64,000 nucleotides of DNA from CAIWHR01 sp035541655. Its GTDB lineage: Bacteria > Pseudomonadota > Gammaproteobacteria > Burkholderiales > Casimicrobiaceae. Positions 22,499-32,339 of this stretch are shown here, piece after piece. The notes below the pieces were generated by a model that saw only the letters and a list, made by a program, of their open reading frames with translations, searched no databases and was not told where the DNA came from. The stretch lies in assembly GCA_035541655.1 (NCBI GenBank), contig DATKMY010000168.1:1-64000 (forward strand), read 5' to 3'. A program made the translations under genes and the position numbers. Every line of letters starts with the position of its first letter. The first letter of the stretch is position 1.

Positions 22499-23551
22499 TC
22501 AGCGATGGGCCGGCGCGAAGCGCAGCGTGCGATCGGCGGCGATGCGGCGCTCGATGCGGTTCGCATGCCAGAGATGGTTCAGGTGCGCGATCGCCTCGCC
22601 CATCGCGAAGAAGATCTGGTGCACGTCGAGCTCGCGGCGAAAGAGCAGCGGGACGGCCTCGGCCGCCGCCAGCGGCTCGTCCGCGGACCTCACGGCCTCC
22701 TCGAGCTCGGAGAGGCGGGCTGCGTGATGTGCGCGAAGCTGGCCGACGCGCGCGTGAATGCCGCGGAACGGCAGTCCGTGCGACGGCAGCACGAGCGTCT
22801 CAGGCGGCAGCGCCTCGAACCCCGCCAGCGAGTCGAGGAACAGCGCGAGGGGGTCGCCGTCGGGCTCGATCGACTGGACGCTCACGTTCGTGCTGATCTT
22901 GGGCAGCAGCATGTCGCCCGCGATCAGCACGCCGCGCTCCGCGGAGTAGAGCGACGCGTGCTGCGGCGAGTGGCCGAAGCCCTCGATCACGCGCCACGTC
23001 GTGCCGGCTGCACGCGACAGGCTGCCTTCGGAGAGGCGCCGGAAGGTCGACGGCAGCTCCGGAACCCCGCGCCGGTAGCGGTTGCCGCGGCGCTCGAGCG
23101 CGGCGAGCCTGTCTGCGGCGAGCCCGTGCCGGCGAAAGAGATCGAAGACCGCTTGCGTCGCGTAGCCGGCCGTATCCGCGAGGAGAGCGTGCGCGGCCAG
23201 GAATTCGGAGGAGGTCATCGCGACCGGCGCGCTCGCGCGCTCCGACAGCCACGCTGCATTGCCGATATGGTCGGGGTGGCAGTGCGTCGCGACGATGCGG
23301 CGAATCGGACGCGACCGGAGCGTGGTCGCGAAATGCCGATCCCAGAGCGCCCTCGTGGGCGAGTCGCCGAAGCCGCAATCGACGAGCGTCATCCCATCGC
23401 CGTCGGCGAGCAGCCAAAGATTGATGTGATCGAGCGCGAACGGCAGCGACATCCGCAGCCAATGGATCCGTGGTGCGATTTCGATCGTTTCGCCGGGCGC
23501 GGGTGGCGTCGCGACCGGGTACTCGAGCGCTGCGGGGAGAGCCGCGTTCAT
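22499..23551 (-). CDS. Metallo-beta-lactamase-fold hydrolase
   Basis: The 350-residue protein carries the metal-binding motif HCHPDH (90-95), a distal His in FGHSPQHASLY, and Asp in LIAGDMLLP. A C-terminal winged-helix-like tail (about 280-345, HHAARLSELEEAV to NRIERRI) resembles LACTB2/glyoxalase II-like hydrolases. Thioester, lactone or nuclease activity cannot be separated from sequence. The ATG at 23551 was chosen because earlier in-frame codons lie in an Arg-rich stretch. It is divergent from the MerR-type regulator and upstream of phaC, so a link to acyl-CoA metabolism is inferred. Confidence 0.8.
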   Translation of the reverse strand: MNAALPAALEYPVATPPAPGETIEIAPRIHWLRMSLPFALDHINLWLLADGDGMTLVDCGFGDSPTRALWDRHFATTLRSRPIRRIVATHCHPDHIGNAAWLSERASAPVAMTSSEFLAAHALLADTAGYATQAVFDLFRRHGLAADRLAALERRGNRYRRGVPELPSTFRRLSEGSLSRAAGTTWRVIEGFGHSPQHASLYSAERGVLIAGDMLLPKISTNVSVQSIEPDGDPLALFLDSLAGFEALPPETLVLPSHGLPFRGIHARVGQLRAHHAARLSELEEAVRSADEPLAAAEAVPLLFRRELDVHQIFFAMGEAIAHLNHLWHANRIERRIAADRTLRFAPAHR

Positions 23552-23733
23552 CGATCGTACGTGGGGATGGCGTTCGCGGGGCGCAAGCTGGCGCTGCGGC
23601 GCGCGAGGTCCGCGGGCGGACGTTGTTTTGTGCAACGCAGCATCGTCGTCGAAGCGGCCGTATATGTCAAGGCGATATGCTATCGTGGCAAGCGATCGTC
23701 CTGTCTCGCTTTTTCCGCCGGCGTCCCCGTCCG

Positions 23734-24216
23734 ATGTCCGCTGTTCCCGCTTCCGCGCGACGCACCAAACCGCCCGACGGCGAGCGTCCGGACCCTACCT
23801 ATTCGATTTCCGAGCTCGCGCGCGAGTTCGCGCTCACCCCGCGGGCGATCCGATTCTACGAGATCGAAGGACTGATCGCTCCGCGCCGGCGGGGGCAGGC
23901 ACGGATCTACGGCGAGCGCGAGCGGACGCGAATCAAGCTGATTCTGCGCGGCAAGCGCCTGGGATTCGCGCTTTCCGAAATCCGCGAGCTCTTCGACATC
24001 TATGCGTCCACCGGCAGCGAGCGGCCGCAGCTCGTCAAGTTCCTGCAGATGCTCGCCGAACGGCGTGCGCTCCTCGACCAGCAGCGGGAGGACATCGACG
24101 CCGTGCTCGCGGAGATCGGCGTTCTCGAGCGCGACTGCCGGCGGCGGCTCAAACAGCGGGCCGGAGCGGCCGGCGACGAAGCGAGCGACGCGGCGCCAGC
24201 GGAGCGGCCATCGTGA
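23734..24216 (+). CDS. liuR: MerR-family regulator, LiuR type
   Basis: The 160-residue protein has an N-terminal winged helix-turn-helix (YSISELAREFALTPRAIRFYE) and second wing (RRRGQARIYGERERTRI), a conserved helix GKRLGFALSEIRELFDIY, and a coiled-coil dimer helix (about 105-140). It lacks the C-terminal metal-binding Cys of metal sensors. LiuR proteins are known to control leucine/isovalerate catabolism in proteobacteria, and the next gene is isovaleryl-CoA dehydrogenase with a MerR-like palindrome in its promoter. I chose the ATG at 23734; the frame is open further upstream, but that part is Arg-rich and opposite the hydrolase gene. Confidence 0.88.
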   Translation: MSAVPASARRTKPPDGERPDPTYSISELAREFALTPRAIRFYEIEGLIAPRRRGQARIYGERERTRIKLILRGKRLGFALSEIRELFDIYASTGSERPQLVKFLQMLAERRALLDQQREDIDAVLAEIGVLERDCRRRLKQRAGAAGDEASDAAPAERPS

Positions 24217-24218
24217 AG

Positions 24219-24247
24219 TTGACGTTTACGTAAACGTAATATACAGT
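24219..24247 (+). promoter_or_regulatory. liu operon promoter with regulator palindrome
   Basis: A perfect 16-bp palindrome, ACGTTTACGTAAACGT, occupies 24222-24237. It overlaps a -35-like TTGACG (24219-24224) and lies before a -10-like TACAGT (24242-24247, 17-base spacing). MerR-family regulators bind dyads between -35 and -10, so this is the expected operator of the protein encoded immediately upstream; the regulator's stop codon ends three bases before the -35. The site was found by eye. Confidence 0.72.
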
Positions 24248-24359
24248 CCGGTGCCGCGGCCCGCTCCGCCGCGATCGGCCCCTTTTCCCCGATGCAGCAG
24301 ACGCTGATGATCATGCGCGCCAGGCCCGACGCCTGAACGACAATCACAAGAGGTTCCGC

Positions 24360-25526
24360 ATGCTCGACTTCCCGGTCCTGAGGTTCGACCACGGCGAGAC
24401 GATCGACATGCTGCGCAACAGCGTGCAGCAGTTCGCGGCGAGCGAGATCGCTCCGCGCGCCGCGGACATCGACCGGGCCAACGAATTTCCGGCCGATCTG
24501 TGGCGCAAGCTCGGCGATCTGGGCCTCCTCGGCATCACCGTCGACGAGGAGTTCGGGGGCACGAACATGGGCTACCTCGCGCACGTGGTGGCGATGGAGG
24601 AGGTGAGCCGCGCCTCGGGCGCCGTGGGCCTCTCGTACGGCGCTCATTCGAATCTATGCGTCAATCAAATACGCCGGAACGGCACGCCCGGGCAGAAGCG
24701 CAGGTACCTGCCGAAGCTCGTGTCCGGCGAGCACGTCGGCGCACTCGCGATGAGCGAGCCCGGCGCAGGTTCCGACGTGGTCTCCATGCGGCTCGCGGCG
24801 GAGCGCAGCGGCGACCGCTACGTTCTGAACGGCAGCAAGATGTGGATCACCAACGGCCCCGACGCGGACACGCTCGTCGTCTACGCGAAGACCGACGCGT
24901 CCGGCGGTCCGCGGGGCATCACGGCGTTCCTCGTCGAAAAGGGGATGAAGGGATTCGCGACCGCGCAGAAGCTCGACAAGCTCGGGATGCGGGGATCGAA
25001 CACCTGCGAGCTGGTCTTCACCGATTGCGAGGTTCCCGCCGAGAACGTGCTCGGCCAGGAAGGCCGCGGCGTCAACGTGCTGATGAGCGGCCTCGACTAC
25101 GAGCGCGCCGTGCTCGCCGGCGGCTCGCTCGGGATCATGGCCGCCTGCCTCGACGTCGTGTTGCCGTACGTGCACGAGCGCGTCCAGTTCGACCAGCCGA
25201 TCGGCGCGTTCCAGCTGATGCAGGGCAAGCTCGCCGACATGTACACGACGTTGAACGCCGCGCGCGCGTACGTCTACGCGGTCGCGCAGGCCTGCGACCG
25301 CGGCGAGACGACGCGCAAGGACGCGGCCGGCGCGATCCTCTTCGCGAGCGAGCGCGCGACGTGGATGGCGGGCGAATCGATCCAGTGCCTCGGCGGCAAC
25401 GGCTACATCAACGACTATCCGACCGGGCGGCTGTGGCGCGATGCGAAGCTCTACGAGATCGGCGCTGGAACTTCCGAGATTCGCCGGATGCTGATCGGTC
25501 GCGAGCTCTTCAACGAGACCAAGTGA
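24360..25526 (+). CDS. liuA: Isovaleryl-CoA dehydrogenase
   Basis: This FAD-dependent acyl-CoA dehydrogenase oxidises isovaleryl-CoA to 3-methylcrotonyl-CoA in leucine breakdown. Family signatures are AMSEPGAGSDV, WITNGPDADTLVVYAKTD and, near the end, YEIGAGTSEIRRMLIGR. The catalytic Glu is at position 248 (GLDYERAVLAGG), which is the isovaleryl-CoA dehydrogenase location. In most other family members it lies near the C-terminus, and here that spot reads IGAGTSE without Glu. The length is 388 aa. AGAGG precedes the ATG at 24360. It is the first structural gene after the regulator and palindrome. Confidence 0.95.
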   Translation: MLDFPVLRFDHGETIDMLRNSVQQFAASEIAPRAADIDRANEFPADLWRKLGDLGLLGITVDEEFGGTNMGYLAHVVAMEEVSRASGAVGLSYGAHSNLCVNQIRRNGTPGQKRRYLPKLVSGEHVGALAMSEPGAGSDVVSMRLAAERSGDRYVLNGSKMWITNGPDADTLVVYAKTDASGGPRGITAFLVEKGMKGFATAQKLDKLGMRGSNTCELVFTDCEVPAENVLGQEGRGVNVLMSGLDYERAVLAGGSLGIMAACLDVVLPYVHERVQFDQPIGAFQLMQGKLADMYTTLNAARAYVYAVAQACDRGETTRKDAAGAILFASERATWMAGESIQCLGGNGYINDYPTGRLWRDAKLYEIGAGTSEIRRMLIGRELFNETK

Positions 25527-25566
25527 CGGGCGCTGCGTCCGTCGCGCAACCTTCCGGGAGACTTTC

Positions 25567-26751
25567 ATGCTCAACGACCCCATCGTCATCGTCGGCGCGG
25601 CGCGCACCCCGATGGGCGGCCTGCTCGGCGATTTCGCCGCGCTTTCCGCGAGCGACCTCGGCGCGGTCGCCATCAAGGGAGCACTCGAGCGCGGGCGCGT
25701 CGCGCCGCCCGATGTCGACGAAGTGATCATGGGATGCGTGCTCCCGGCTGGGCAGGGCCAGGCACCGGCACGCCAGGCGTCGCTCAAGGCCGGCGTGCCG
25801 CTGTCGGTCGGCTGCACGACCGTCAACAAGATGTGCGGATCGGCGATGAAGGCGGCAATGCTCGCGCACGATCTGATCGCCGCGGGGTCGGCGGAGGTCG
25901 TCGTCGCGGGCGGGATGGAAAGCATGTCGAACGCGCCGTACCTGCTGCCGAAGGCGCGCGCCGGCTACCGGATGGGACACCAGGTCGCCCAGGACCACAT
26001 GTTCCTCGACGGGCTCGAAGACGCCTACGAGAAGGGGCGCCTGATGGGCACGTACGCCGAGGAGTGCGCGGCGAAGCTCGGATTCACCCGCGAGGCGCAG
26101 GACGCCTTCGCGCTCGCGTCGCTCTCGCGTGCGCTCGGAGCGAACAACGACGGTACGTTCGCGTGGGAGGTCGCGCCGGTGACGGTCCCCGGAAAGACGG
26201 GCGTCGTCGTCGTCGACCACGACGAGCAGCCGGCGAAGGCGCTGCCAGAGAAGATCCCGTCGCTGAAGCCCGCATTCCGCAAGGACGGAACGGTGACGGC
26301 GGCGAATTCGAGCTCGATCTCCGACGGCGCCGCAGCGCTCGTCCTCATGCGACGCTCGACGGCGGAGAAGCGCGGGCTCGCGCCGCTCGCCGTGGTCGTC
26401 GCGCATACGACCTACGCGGCGGCGCCCGGCGATTTCCCGACGGCTCCGGTGGGGGCGATCGACAAGATCTACCGCAAGACCGGCTGGACGACGAAGGACG
26501 TCGACCTGTTCGAGATCAACGAGGCGTTCGCCGTCGTGACGATGGCAGCGATGAAGGAGCATGGAATCGGGCACGAGAAGGTCAACGTGCACGGCGGCGC
26601 GTGCGCGCTCGGGCATCCGATCGGCGCTTCCGGCGCGCGGATCATCGTCACCCTGCTCGGCGCGCTGCGCAAGCAAGGCAAGAAGCGCGGTGTCGCGTCG
26701 CTCTGCATCGGCGGCGGCGAGGCGACCGCGATGGCGATCGAGCAGGTCTAG
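25567..26751 (+). CDS. Acetyl-CoA C-acetyltransferase (thiolase)
   Basis: The 394-residue thiolase has the acylated Cys90 (NKMCGSAMKA), His350 (GHPIGASGAR) and Cys380 (LCIGGGEA), so it should be active. It would cleave acetoacetyl-CoA to two acetyl-CoA, the last step of leucine degradation, or run in the synthetic direction. The gap after liuA is 40 bases. It could also supply acetoacetyl-CoA for PHA, since phaC lies 3 kb away, but phaB is absent from the window. GGGAG lies nine bases before the start. Confidence 0.94.
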   Translation: MLNDPIVIVGAARTPMGGLLGDFAALSASDLGAVAIKGALERGRVAPPDVDEVIMGCVLPAGQGQAPARQASLKAGVPLSVGCTTVNKMCGSAMKAAMLAHDLIAAGSAEVVVAGGMESMSNAPYLLPKARAGYRMGHQVAQDHMFLDGLEDAYEKGRLMGTYAEECAAKLGFTREAQDAFALASLSRALGANNDGTFAWEVAPVTVPGKTGVVVVDHDEQPAKALPEKIPSLKPAFRKDGTVTAANSSSISDGAAALVLMRRSTAEKRGLAPLAVVVAHTTYAAAPGDFPTAPVGAIDKIYRKTGWTTKDVDLFEINEAFAVVTMAAMKEHGIGHEKVNVHGGACALGHPIGASGARIIVTLLGALRKQGKKRGVASLCIGGGEATAMAIEQV

Positions 26752-26855
26752 GCGGCGCGCCGCCGGAGATTGTTGACAAACCCCGCCTCGCGCACCCGGG
26801 TTCGACGACGCGGAGCAGGCGGATACCGTAGCCCTGACGCGAGGTGCATGCGCCG

Positions 26856-27500
26856 ATGCCGAGCCTCCACAATCTGCTGCTGTTCACTGCCGCCGCCGTG
26901 CTGCTCGTGCTGACGCCCGGGCCCAACCTGCTCTATCTGCTCTCGCGCACGCTGGCGCAGGGCCGCTCCGCGGGCCTCGTGTCGCTCGCCGGCACGACGA
27001 GCGGCTTCGTCGTCCACATCGTCGCGGCGTCGTTCGGGCTGTCGGCGGTGTTCGTCGCCATCCCCGTCGCCTACGACGCGCTGCGCTGGGCCGGCGCGGG
27101 ATACCTGTTGTGGCTCGCGTTCGACGCCGTGCGCCCGGGCGCGGGCGGAGGCGCGGGCGGAATCTTCGCGCCGCGCGCGCTTCCGCGAGCCGCGCCGTCC
27201 AAACTGTTCCGAATGGGCCTCATCACGAGCATTCTCAACCCGAAGGTCGCGCTCTTCTACCTCGCCCTCTTCCCGCAGTTCGTCGAGCCTGCACGCGGCA
27301 GCGTGCTGGTGCAATCGCTGGTGCTCGGGCTCGTCCAGCTCGTGATCGCCGTGGTCGGCGACACGCTGTTCATCCTCGCCGCGGCGCGCGTCGCGCGCTG
27401 GTTCGCCGATCGCCCGTTCTGGGCGGCGGTGCAGCGCTGGCTCCTCGCGAGCGTGTTTGCGGGCATCGCGGCGAAGCTCGCGTTCGACGACCGGCGATGA
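26856..27500 (+). CDS. LysE/RhtB-family amino-acid exporter
   Basis: The 214-residue protein has about six hydrophobic segments and the family hallmark LTPGPNLLYLLSRTLAQG in the first third, then GLITSILNPKVALFYLALFPQF. Members export amino acids or related metabolites across the inner membrane. The ATG at 26856 was chosen, with GAGG upstream; an in-frame GTG at 26844 would add four residues. The gap after the thiolase is 104 bases and has a TTGACA without a matching -10. It is paralogous to the gene at 30061. Confidence 0.86.
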   Translation: MPSLHNLLLFTAAAVLLVLTPGPNLLYLLSRTLAQGRSAGLVSLAGTTSGFVVHIVAASFGLSAVFVAIPVAYDALRWAGAGYLLWLAFDAVRPGAGGGAGGIFAPRALPRAAPSKLFRMGLITSILNPKVALFYLALFPQFVEPARGSVLVQSLVLGLVQLVIAVVGDTLFILAAARVARWFADRPFWAAVQRWLLASVFAGIAAKLAFDDRR

Positions 27501-27555
27501 CGGCGAACACCGCGCGAGCGGCCGCCGCTGTCGGGGCCGGTCCAACGAGTCGCTG

Positions 27556-28689
27556 ATGCTCCTCTCCGACGAGCAGGCGTCGATCCGCGACACGCTGCGC
27601 GCGTTCGCGGCGGAGCGGCTCGCGCCGCACGCCGCGCGCTGGGACAGGGAGCATCACTTTCCGCGCGCGGAGCTCACGGCGCTCGGTGAGCTGGGCGTCA
27701 TGGGCGTCGTCGTTCCCGAGCGCTGGGGCGGCGCTGCGCTCGACTACGTGTCGCTCGCGGTTGCGCTCGAGGAGATCGCTGCCGGCGACGGCGCGGTCTC
27801 GACGATCGTCAGCGTCCAGAACTCGGTGGTCTGCGGTCCGATCAACGCGTTCGGCAGCGACGCGCAGAAAGAGCGATTCCTCGCGCCGCTCGCCCGCGGC
27901 GAGAAGCTTGGCTGCTTTTGCCTGACTGAGCCGCAGGTCGGCTCCGACGCTGCGGCGATCGCGACGCGCGCGGAGCGACGCGGCGACGACTTCGTTCTGA
28001 ACGGCGTCAAGCAGTTCATCACGACTGGGAAGAACGCGGAGGTCGCCGTCGTCTTCGCGGTGACCGACAAGGCTGCGGGCAAGAAGGGCATCTCGGCGTT
28101 CCTGGTCGAGACGACCACGCCCGGCTACGTCGTCGCCCGCGTCGAGGAAAAGCTCGGCCAGCGCGCCTCCGATACCGCGCAGATCGTGTTCGAGAACTGC
28201 GTCGTGCCGGCGGCGAATCTGCTCGGACGCGAAGGCGAGGGCTACCGGATCGCGCTCGCGAATCTCGAGGCCGGCCGGATCGGCATCGCCGCGCAGGCGG
28301 TGGGCATGGCGCGCGCGGCGTTCGAGGCTGCGCTCGCGTACGCGCGCGAACGAACGAGCTTCGGCAAGACGCTCGCCGAGCACCAGGCGGTCAGTTTCAG
28401 GCTGGCCGACATGGCGACCGCGATCGAGGCCGCGCGGCAGCTCGTGTGGCATGCGGCCGCGCTGCGCGACGCGGGGCGTCCCTGCCTCAAGGAGGCATCG
28501 ATGGCGAAGCTCTACGCTTCCGAGATGGCCGAGCGCGTCTGCTCGGATGCGATCCAGGTGCACGGCGGCTACGGTTACGTCGCCGACTTCCCTGTCGAGC
28601 GGATCTATCGCGACGTGCGCGTCTGCCAGATCTACGAGGGAACAAGCGAGATCCAGCGCCTCGTGATCGGCCGCGCGCTCGCTTCCTGA
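27556..28689 (+). CDS. Acyl-CoA dehydrogenase
   Basis: The 377-residue enzyme carries CLTEPQVGSDA, GVKQFITTGKNAEVAVVFAVTD and the C-terminal QIYEGTSEIQRLVIGRAL with catalytic Glu361 in the short/medium-chain position. It therefore belongs to a different subgroup from LiuA and probably acts on another short or branched acyl-CoA. The frame extends upstream, but the first 33 codons are Arg/Ser-rich and unlike the family, so the ATG at 27556 was used. It lies inside the liu operon. Confidence 0.92.
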   Translation: MLLSDEQASIRDTLRAFAAERLAPHAARWDREHHFPRAELTALGELGVMGVVVPERWGGAALDYVSLAVALEEIAAGDGAVSTIVSVQNSVVCGPINAFGSDAQKERFLAPLARGEKLGCFCLTEPQVGSDAAAIATRAERRGDDFVLNGVKQFITTGKNAEVAVVFAVTDKAAGKKGISAFLVETTTPGYVVARVEEKLGQRASDTAQIVFENCVVPAANLLGREGEGYRIALANLEAGRIGIAAQAVGMARAAFEAALAYARERTSFGKTLAEHQAVSFRLADMATAIEAARQLVWHAAALRDAGRPCLKEASMAKLYASEMAERVCSDAIQVHGGYGYVADFPVERIYRDVRVCQIYEGTSEIQRLVIGRALAS

Positions 28690-28716
28690 CCGCCAAGGCC
28701 ACGGAGGACCCGGCTC

Positions 28717-29319
28717 ATGTCTGGCGCGATCGACTTCTATTTCGATTTCTCGTCGCCGTACGGCTTCCTCGCGTCGCAGAAGATCGAGGCGCTCGCGCAG
28801 AAATACGGGCGCTCCGTCGACTGGCATCCCATTCTCCTCGGCGTCATCTTCAAGGAGACGGCGGCGGCGCCGCTCACGATGATTCCGCTCAAGGGCGAGT
28901 ACTCGAAGCGCGACCTCGCGCGGAGCGCCCGCTTCCACGGCCTGGAATTCCGGATGCCCTCGAAGTTCCCGATCGCGACGCAGGCGGCCGCCCGGATCGT
29001 GCTGTGGCTCGAGGGGCGCGATCCGGAGCTCGCCGTGCGCATCGCGAAGGCGCTCTACGGCGCGTACTTCCTCGGCGACGTCGACATCTCCGACCCGGAG
29101 CAGGCGATCGCAGTCGCGGCCGGAGAAGGCGTCGATGCGAACGAAGCTCGCGCCGCGATCGGCGATCCGGCGGTCAAGCAGGGGCTCAAACGCGAGGTCG
29201 AGCAGGCGATCGCGCGCGGCGTGTTCGGCTCGCCTTACGTCATCGTCGACGGCGAGCCGTTCTGGGGGCTCGATCGCTTCGACCAGGTCGAGCGCTGGCT
29301 CGCGACGGGCGGCTTCTGA
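28717..29319 (+). CDS. 2-hydroxychromene-2-carboxylate isomerase-like protein (DsbA fold)
   Basis: The 200-residue protein begins IDFYFDFSSPYGFLASQKIE, the signature of the glutathione-dependent kappa-class GST/HCCA isomerase family, with Ser in the SSPY position. It ends with GVFGSPYVIVDGEPFWGLDRFDQVERWL, which contains the family's cis-Pro loop. Such enzymes isomerise aromatic-pathway intermediates or conjugate glutathione. GGAGG lies nine bases before the ATG. A GST gene follows after 15 bases, so a shared glutathione-dependent task is plausible; the substrate is unknown. Confidence 0.87.
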   Translation: MSGAIDFYFDFSSPYGFLASQKIEALAQKYGRSVDWHPILLGVIFKETAAAPLTMIPLKGEYSKRDLARSARFHGLEFRMPSKFPIATQAAARIVLWLEGRDPELAVRIAKALYGAYFLGDVDISDPEQAIAVAAGEGVDANEARAAIGDPAVKQGLKREVEQAIARGVFGSPYVIVDGEPFWGLDRFDQVERWLATGGF

Positions 29320-29334
29320 CGGGCGAGAGGGCGG

Positions 29335-29970
29335 ATGGCCGAATACACGCTGCATTGCTTCGCGCAATCGGGCAACGCCTACAAACCCGCGCTCGCGCTC
29401 GAGCTCGCGGGCGCCGATTGGGCGCCGAGGTTCGTCGACTACTTCGGCGGCGAGACGCGCACGCCCGCCTATCGCGCGCTCAACGTCATGGGCGAGGTGC
29501 CCGTCCTCGAGCATCGCGGCGCGGCCCTGAGTCAATCGGGCGTGATCCTCGACTATCTCGCGACGGCGCTCGGGCATTTCGGACCCGCCGACGAGGCCGG
29601 GCGCCGCGATATCCTGCGCTGGCTCCTCTTCGACAATCACAAGCTCACGAGCTACACGGCGACATACCGCTTCATGCGGACGTTCGTGAAGAACCCCGAC
29701 CCCGCGGTGATGGCCGAGTTCCGGCGTCGCGCGGAAGGCGCGTGGGGCGTTCTCGGCGCGCATCTCGACGAGCGCCGCTATGTCGTCGGCGAGCGGCTGA
29801 CGATCGCGGACATTTCGCTCTGCGGTTACCTCTATTTCGACGACGAGATCGGCGTCGACTGGAACGTGTATCCTTCGATCCGCGACTGGCTCGCGCGGAT
29901 TCGCGGCGAACCGCGGTGGGCGCACCCCTACGAACTGATGCCGGGGCATCCGCTGCAGGCGGCCGGCTGA
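29335..29970 (+). CDS. Glutathione S-transferase
   Basis: The 211-residue protein has an N-terminal thioredoxin-fold domain (YTLHCFAQSGNAYKPALALE) with the glutathione-contacting NVMGEVPVLEH and SQSGVILDYL. An all-helical C-terminal domain contains YVVGERLTIADISLCGYLYF, where the N-capping motif and Asp are conserved. It sits between the HCCA isomerase and a LysE-type exporter. Its substrate cannot be inferred. Confidence 0.9.
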   Translation: MAEYTLHCFAQSGNAYKPALALELAGADWAPRFVDYFGGETRTPAYRALNVMGEVPVLEHRGAALSQSGVILDYLATALGHFGPADEAGRRDILRWLLFDNHKLTSYTATYRFMRTFVKNPDPAVMAEFRRRAEGAWGVLGAHLDERRYVVGERLTIADISLCGYLYFDDEIGVDWNVYPSIRDWLARIRGEPRWAHPYELMPGHPLQAAG

Positions 29971-30060
29971 AACCACGGATTCGCCAATGACGATCCACAC
30001 CCGCGAGCCTTCGCCGATCTGCGCCCGGCGCGAGGCGCTTCCGCTGGCGCAAGTGCTGCC

Positions 30061-30702
30061 GTGACCGGAATTCACGACCTCGGGCTGTTCGTCGTCGCCG
30101 GGCTGCTGCTCAATGTCACGCCCGGTCCCGACATGACTTACATCGCCGCGCGCTCGGCCGCGGGGGGATTTGGCGCGGGCGTGGCGGCCACGCTTGGCAT
30201 TACGACCGGTTGCATCGTGCACACCCTCGCCGCAGCGGCGGGTCTTTCCGTGCTGCTCGCCACTTCCGCGGTGGCGTTCACCGCACTCAAGTGGTGCGGC
30301 GCAGCCTATCTCCTGTATGCGGGAACCCGCCTTCTGCTCACGAGCGCCCGCGCGCCGCGCGAGGCCGACGTCGAAGCGCTGCTCCCGGCGGCCGCCCCGC
30401 CGCGGATCTTTCGCGAGGCGTTCGTCATCAACGTCTTCAATCCGAAAGTGGCGCTGTTCTTCCTCGCGTTCCTGCCGCAGTTCATCGACGCGGCCGCCCC
30501 GGCGAAGGCGCTCGCCTTCATCGCGCTCGGCTGCCTGTTCAACTTCAACAGCCTCTTCGTCAACGTGCCGGTCGCGTGGCTCGCCGCGCGCGCAGGGAGC
30601 CGAATCCGCGCCCATCGTTCGGCGGCGCGGTGGCTGAGCGGCGCGATCGGCGCGCTCTTCGTGCTGCTCGCGGCGAGGCTCGCGATGCTCGAGCGGAACT
30701 GA
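30061..30702 (+). CDS. LysE/RhtB-family amino-acid exporter
   Basis: A GTG start at 30061 gives 213 residues with about six membrane segments, the hallmark NVTPGPDMTYIAARSAAGG near the N-terminus and AFVINVFNPKVALFFLAFLPQF in the middle. It is a clear paralogue of the exporter at 26856 but too different to be a recent duplicate. It follows the GST by 90 bases and is 14 bases ahead of liuB. Confidence 0.87.
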   Translation: MTGIHDLGLFVVAGLLLNVTPGPDMTYIAARSAAGGFGAGVAATLGITTGCIVHTLAAAAGLSVLLATSAVAFTALKWCGAAYLLYAGTRLLLTSARAPREADVEALLPAAAPPRIFREAFVINVFNPKVALFFLAFLPQFIDAAAPAKALAFIALGCLFNFNSLFVNVPVAWLAARAGSRIRAHRSAARWLSGAIGALFVLLAARLAMLERN

Positions 30703-30716
30703 CGGCGCCCCGGGTC

Positions 30717-32324
<1,608 letters not shown>

Positions 32325-32339
32325 GCCAGCCCCAAGTCC

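Noticed and set aside
24292..24336. 14-codon reading frame in the liuA leader, a possible leader peptide
   Set aside because: It has one Leu only, no ribosome site and no following attenuator hairpin, so leucine attenuation is not supported.
26751..26764. Palindrome GGCGGCGCGCCGCC at the thiolase stop as a terminator
   Set aside because: There is no loop or T-run; it is more likely chance in G+C-rich DNA.
26773..26778. TTGACA before the first LysE-type gene as an internal promoter
   Set aside because: No -10-like hexamer lies 16-18 bases downstream.
27370..30615. 1081-codon open frame on the minus strand across the acyl-CoA dehydrogenase, isomerase and GST genes
   Set aside because: Every plus-strand gene it covers has clear family motifs; the minus-strand product has none.
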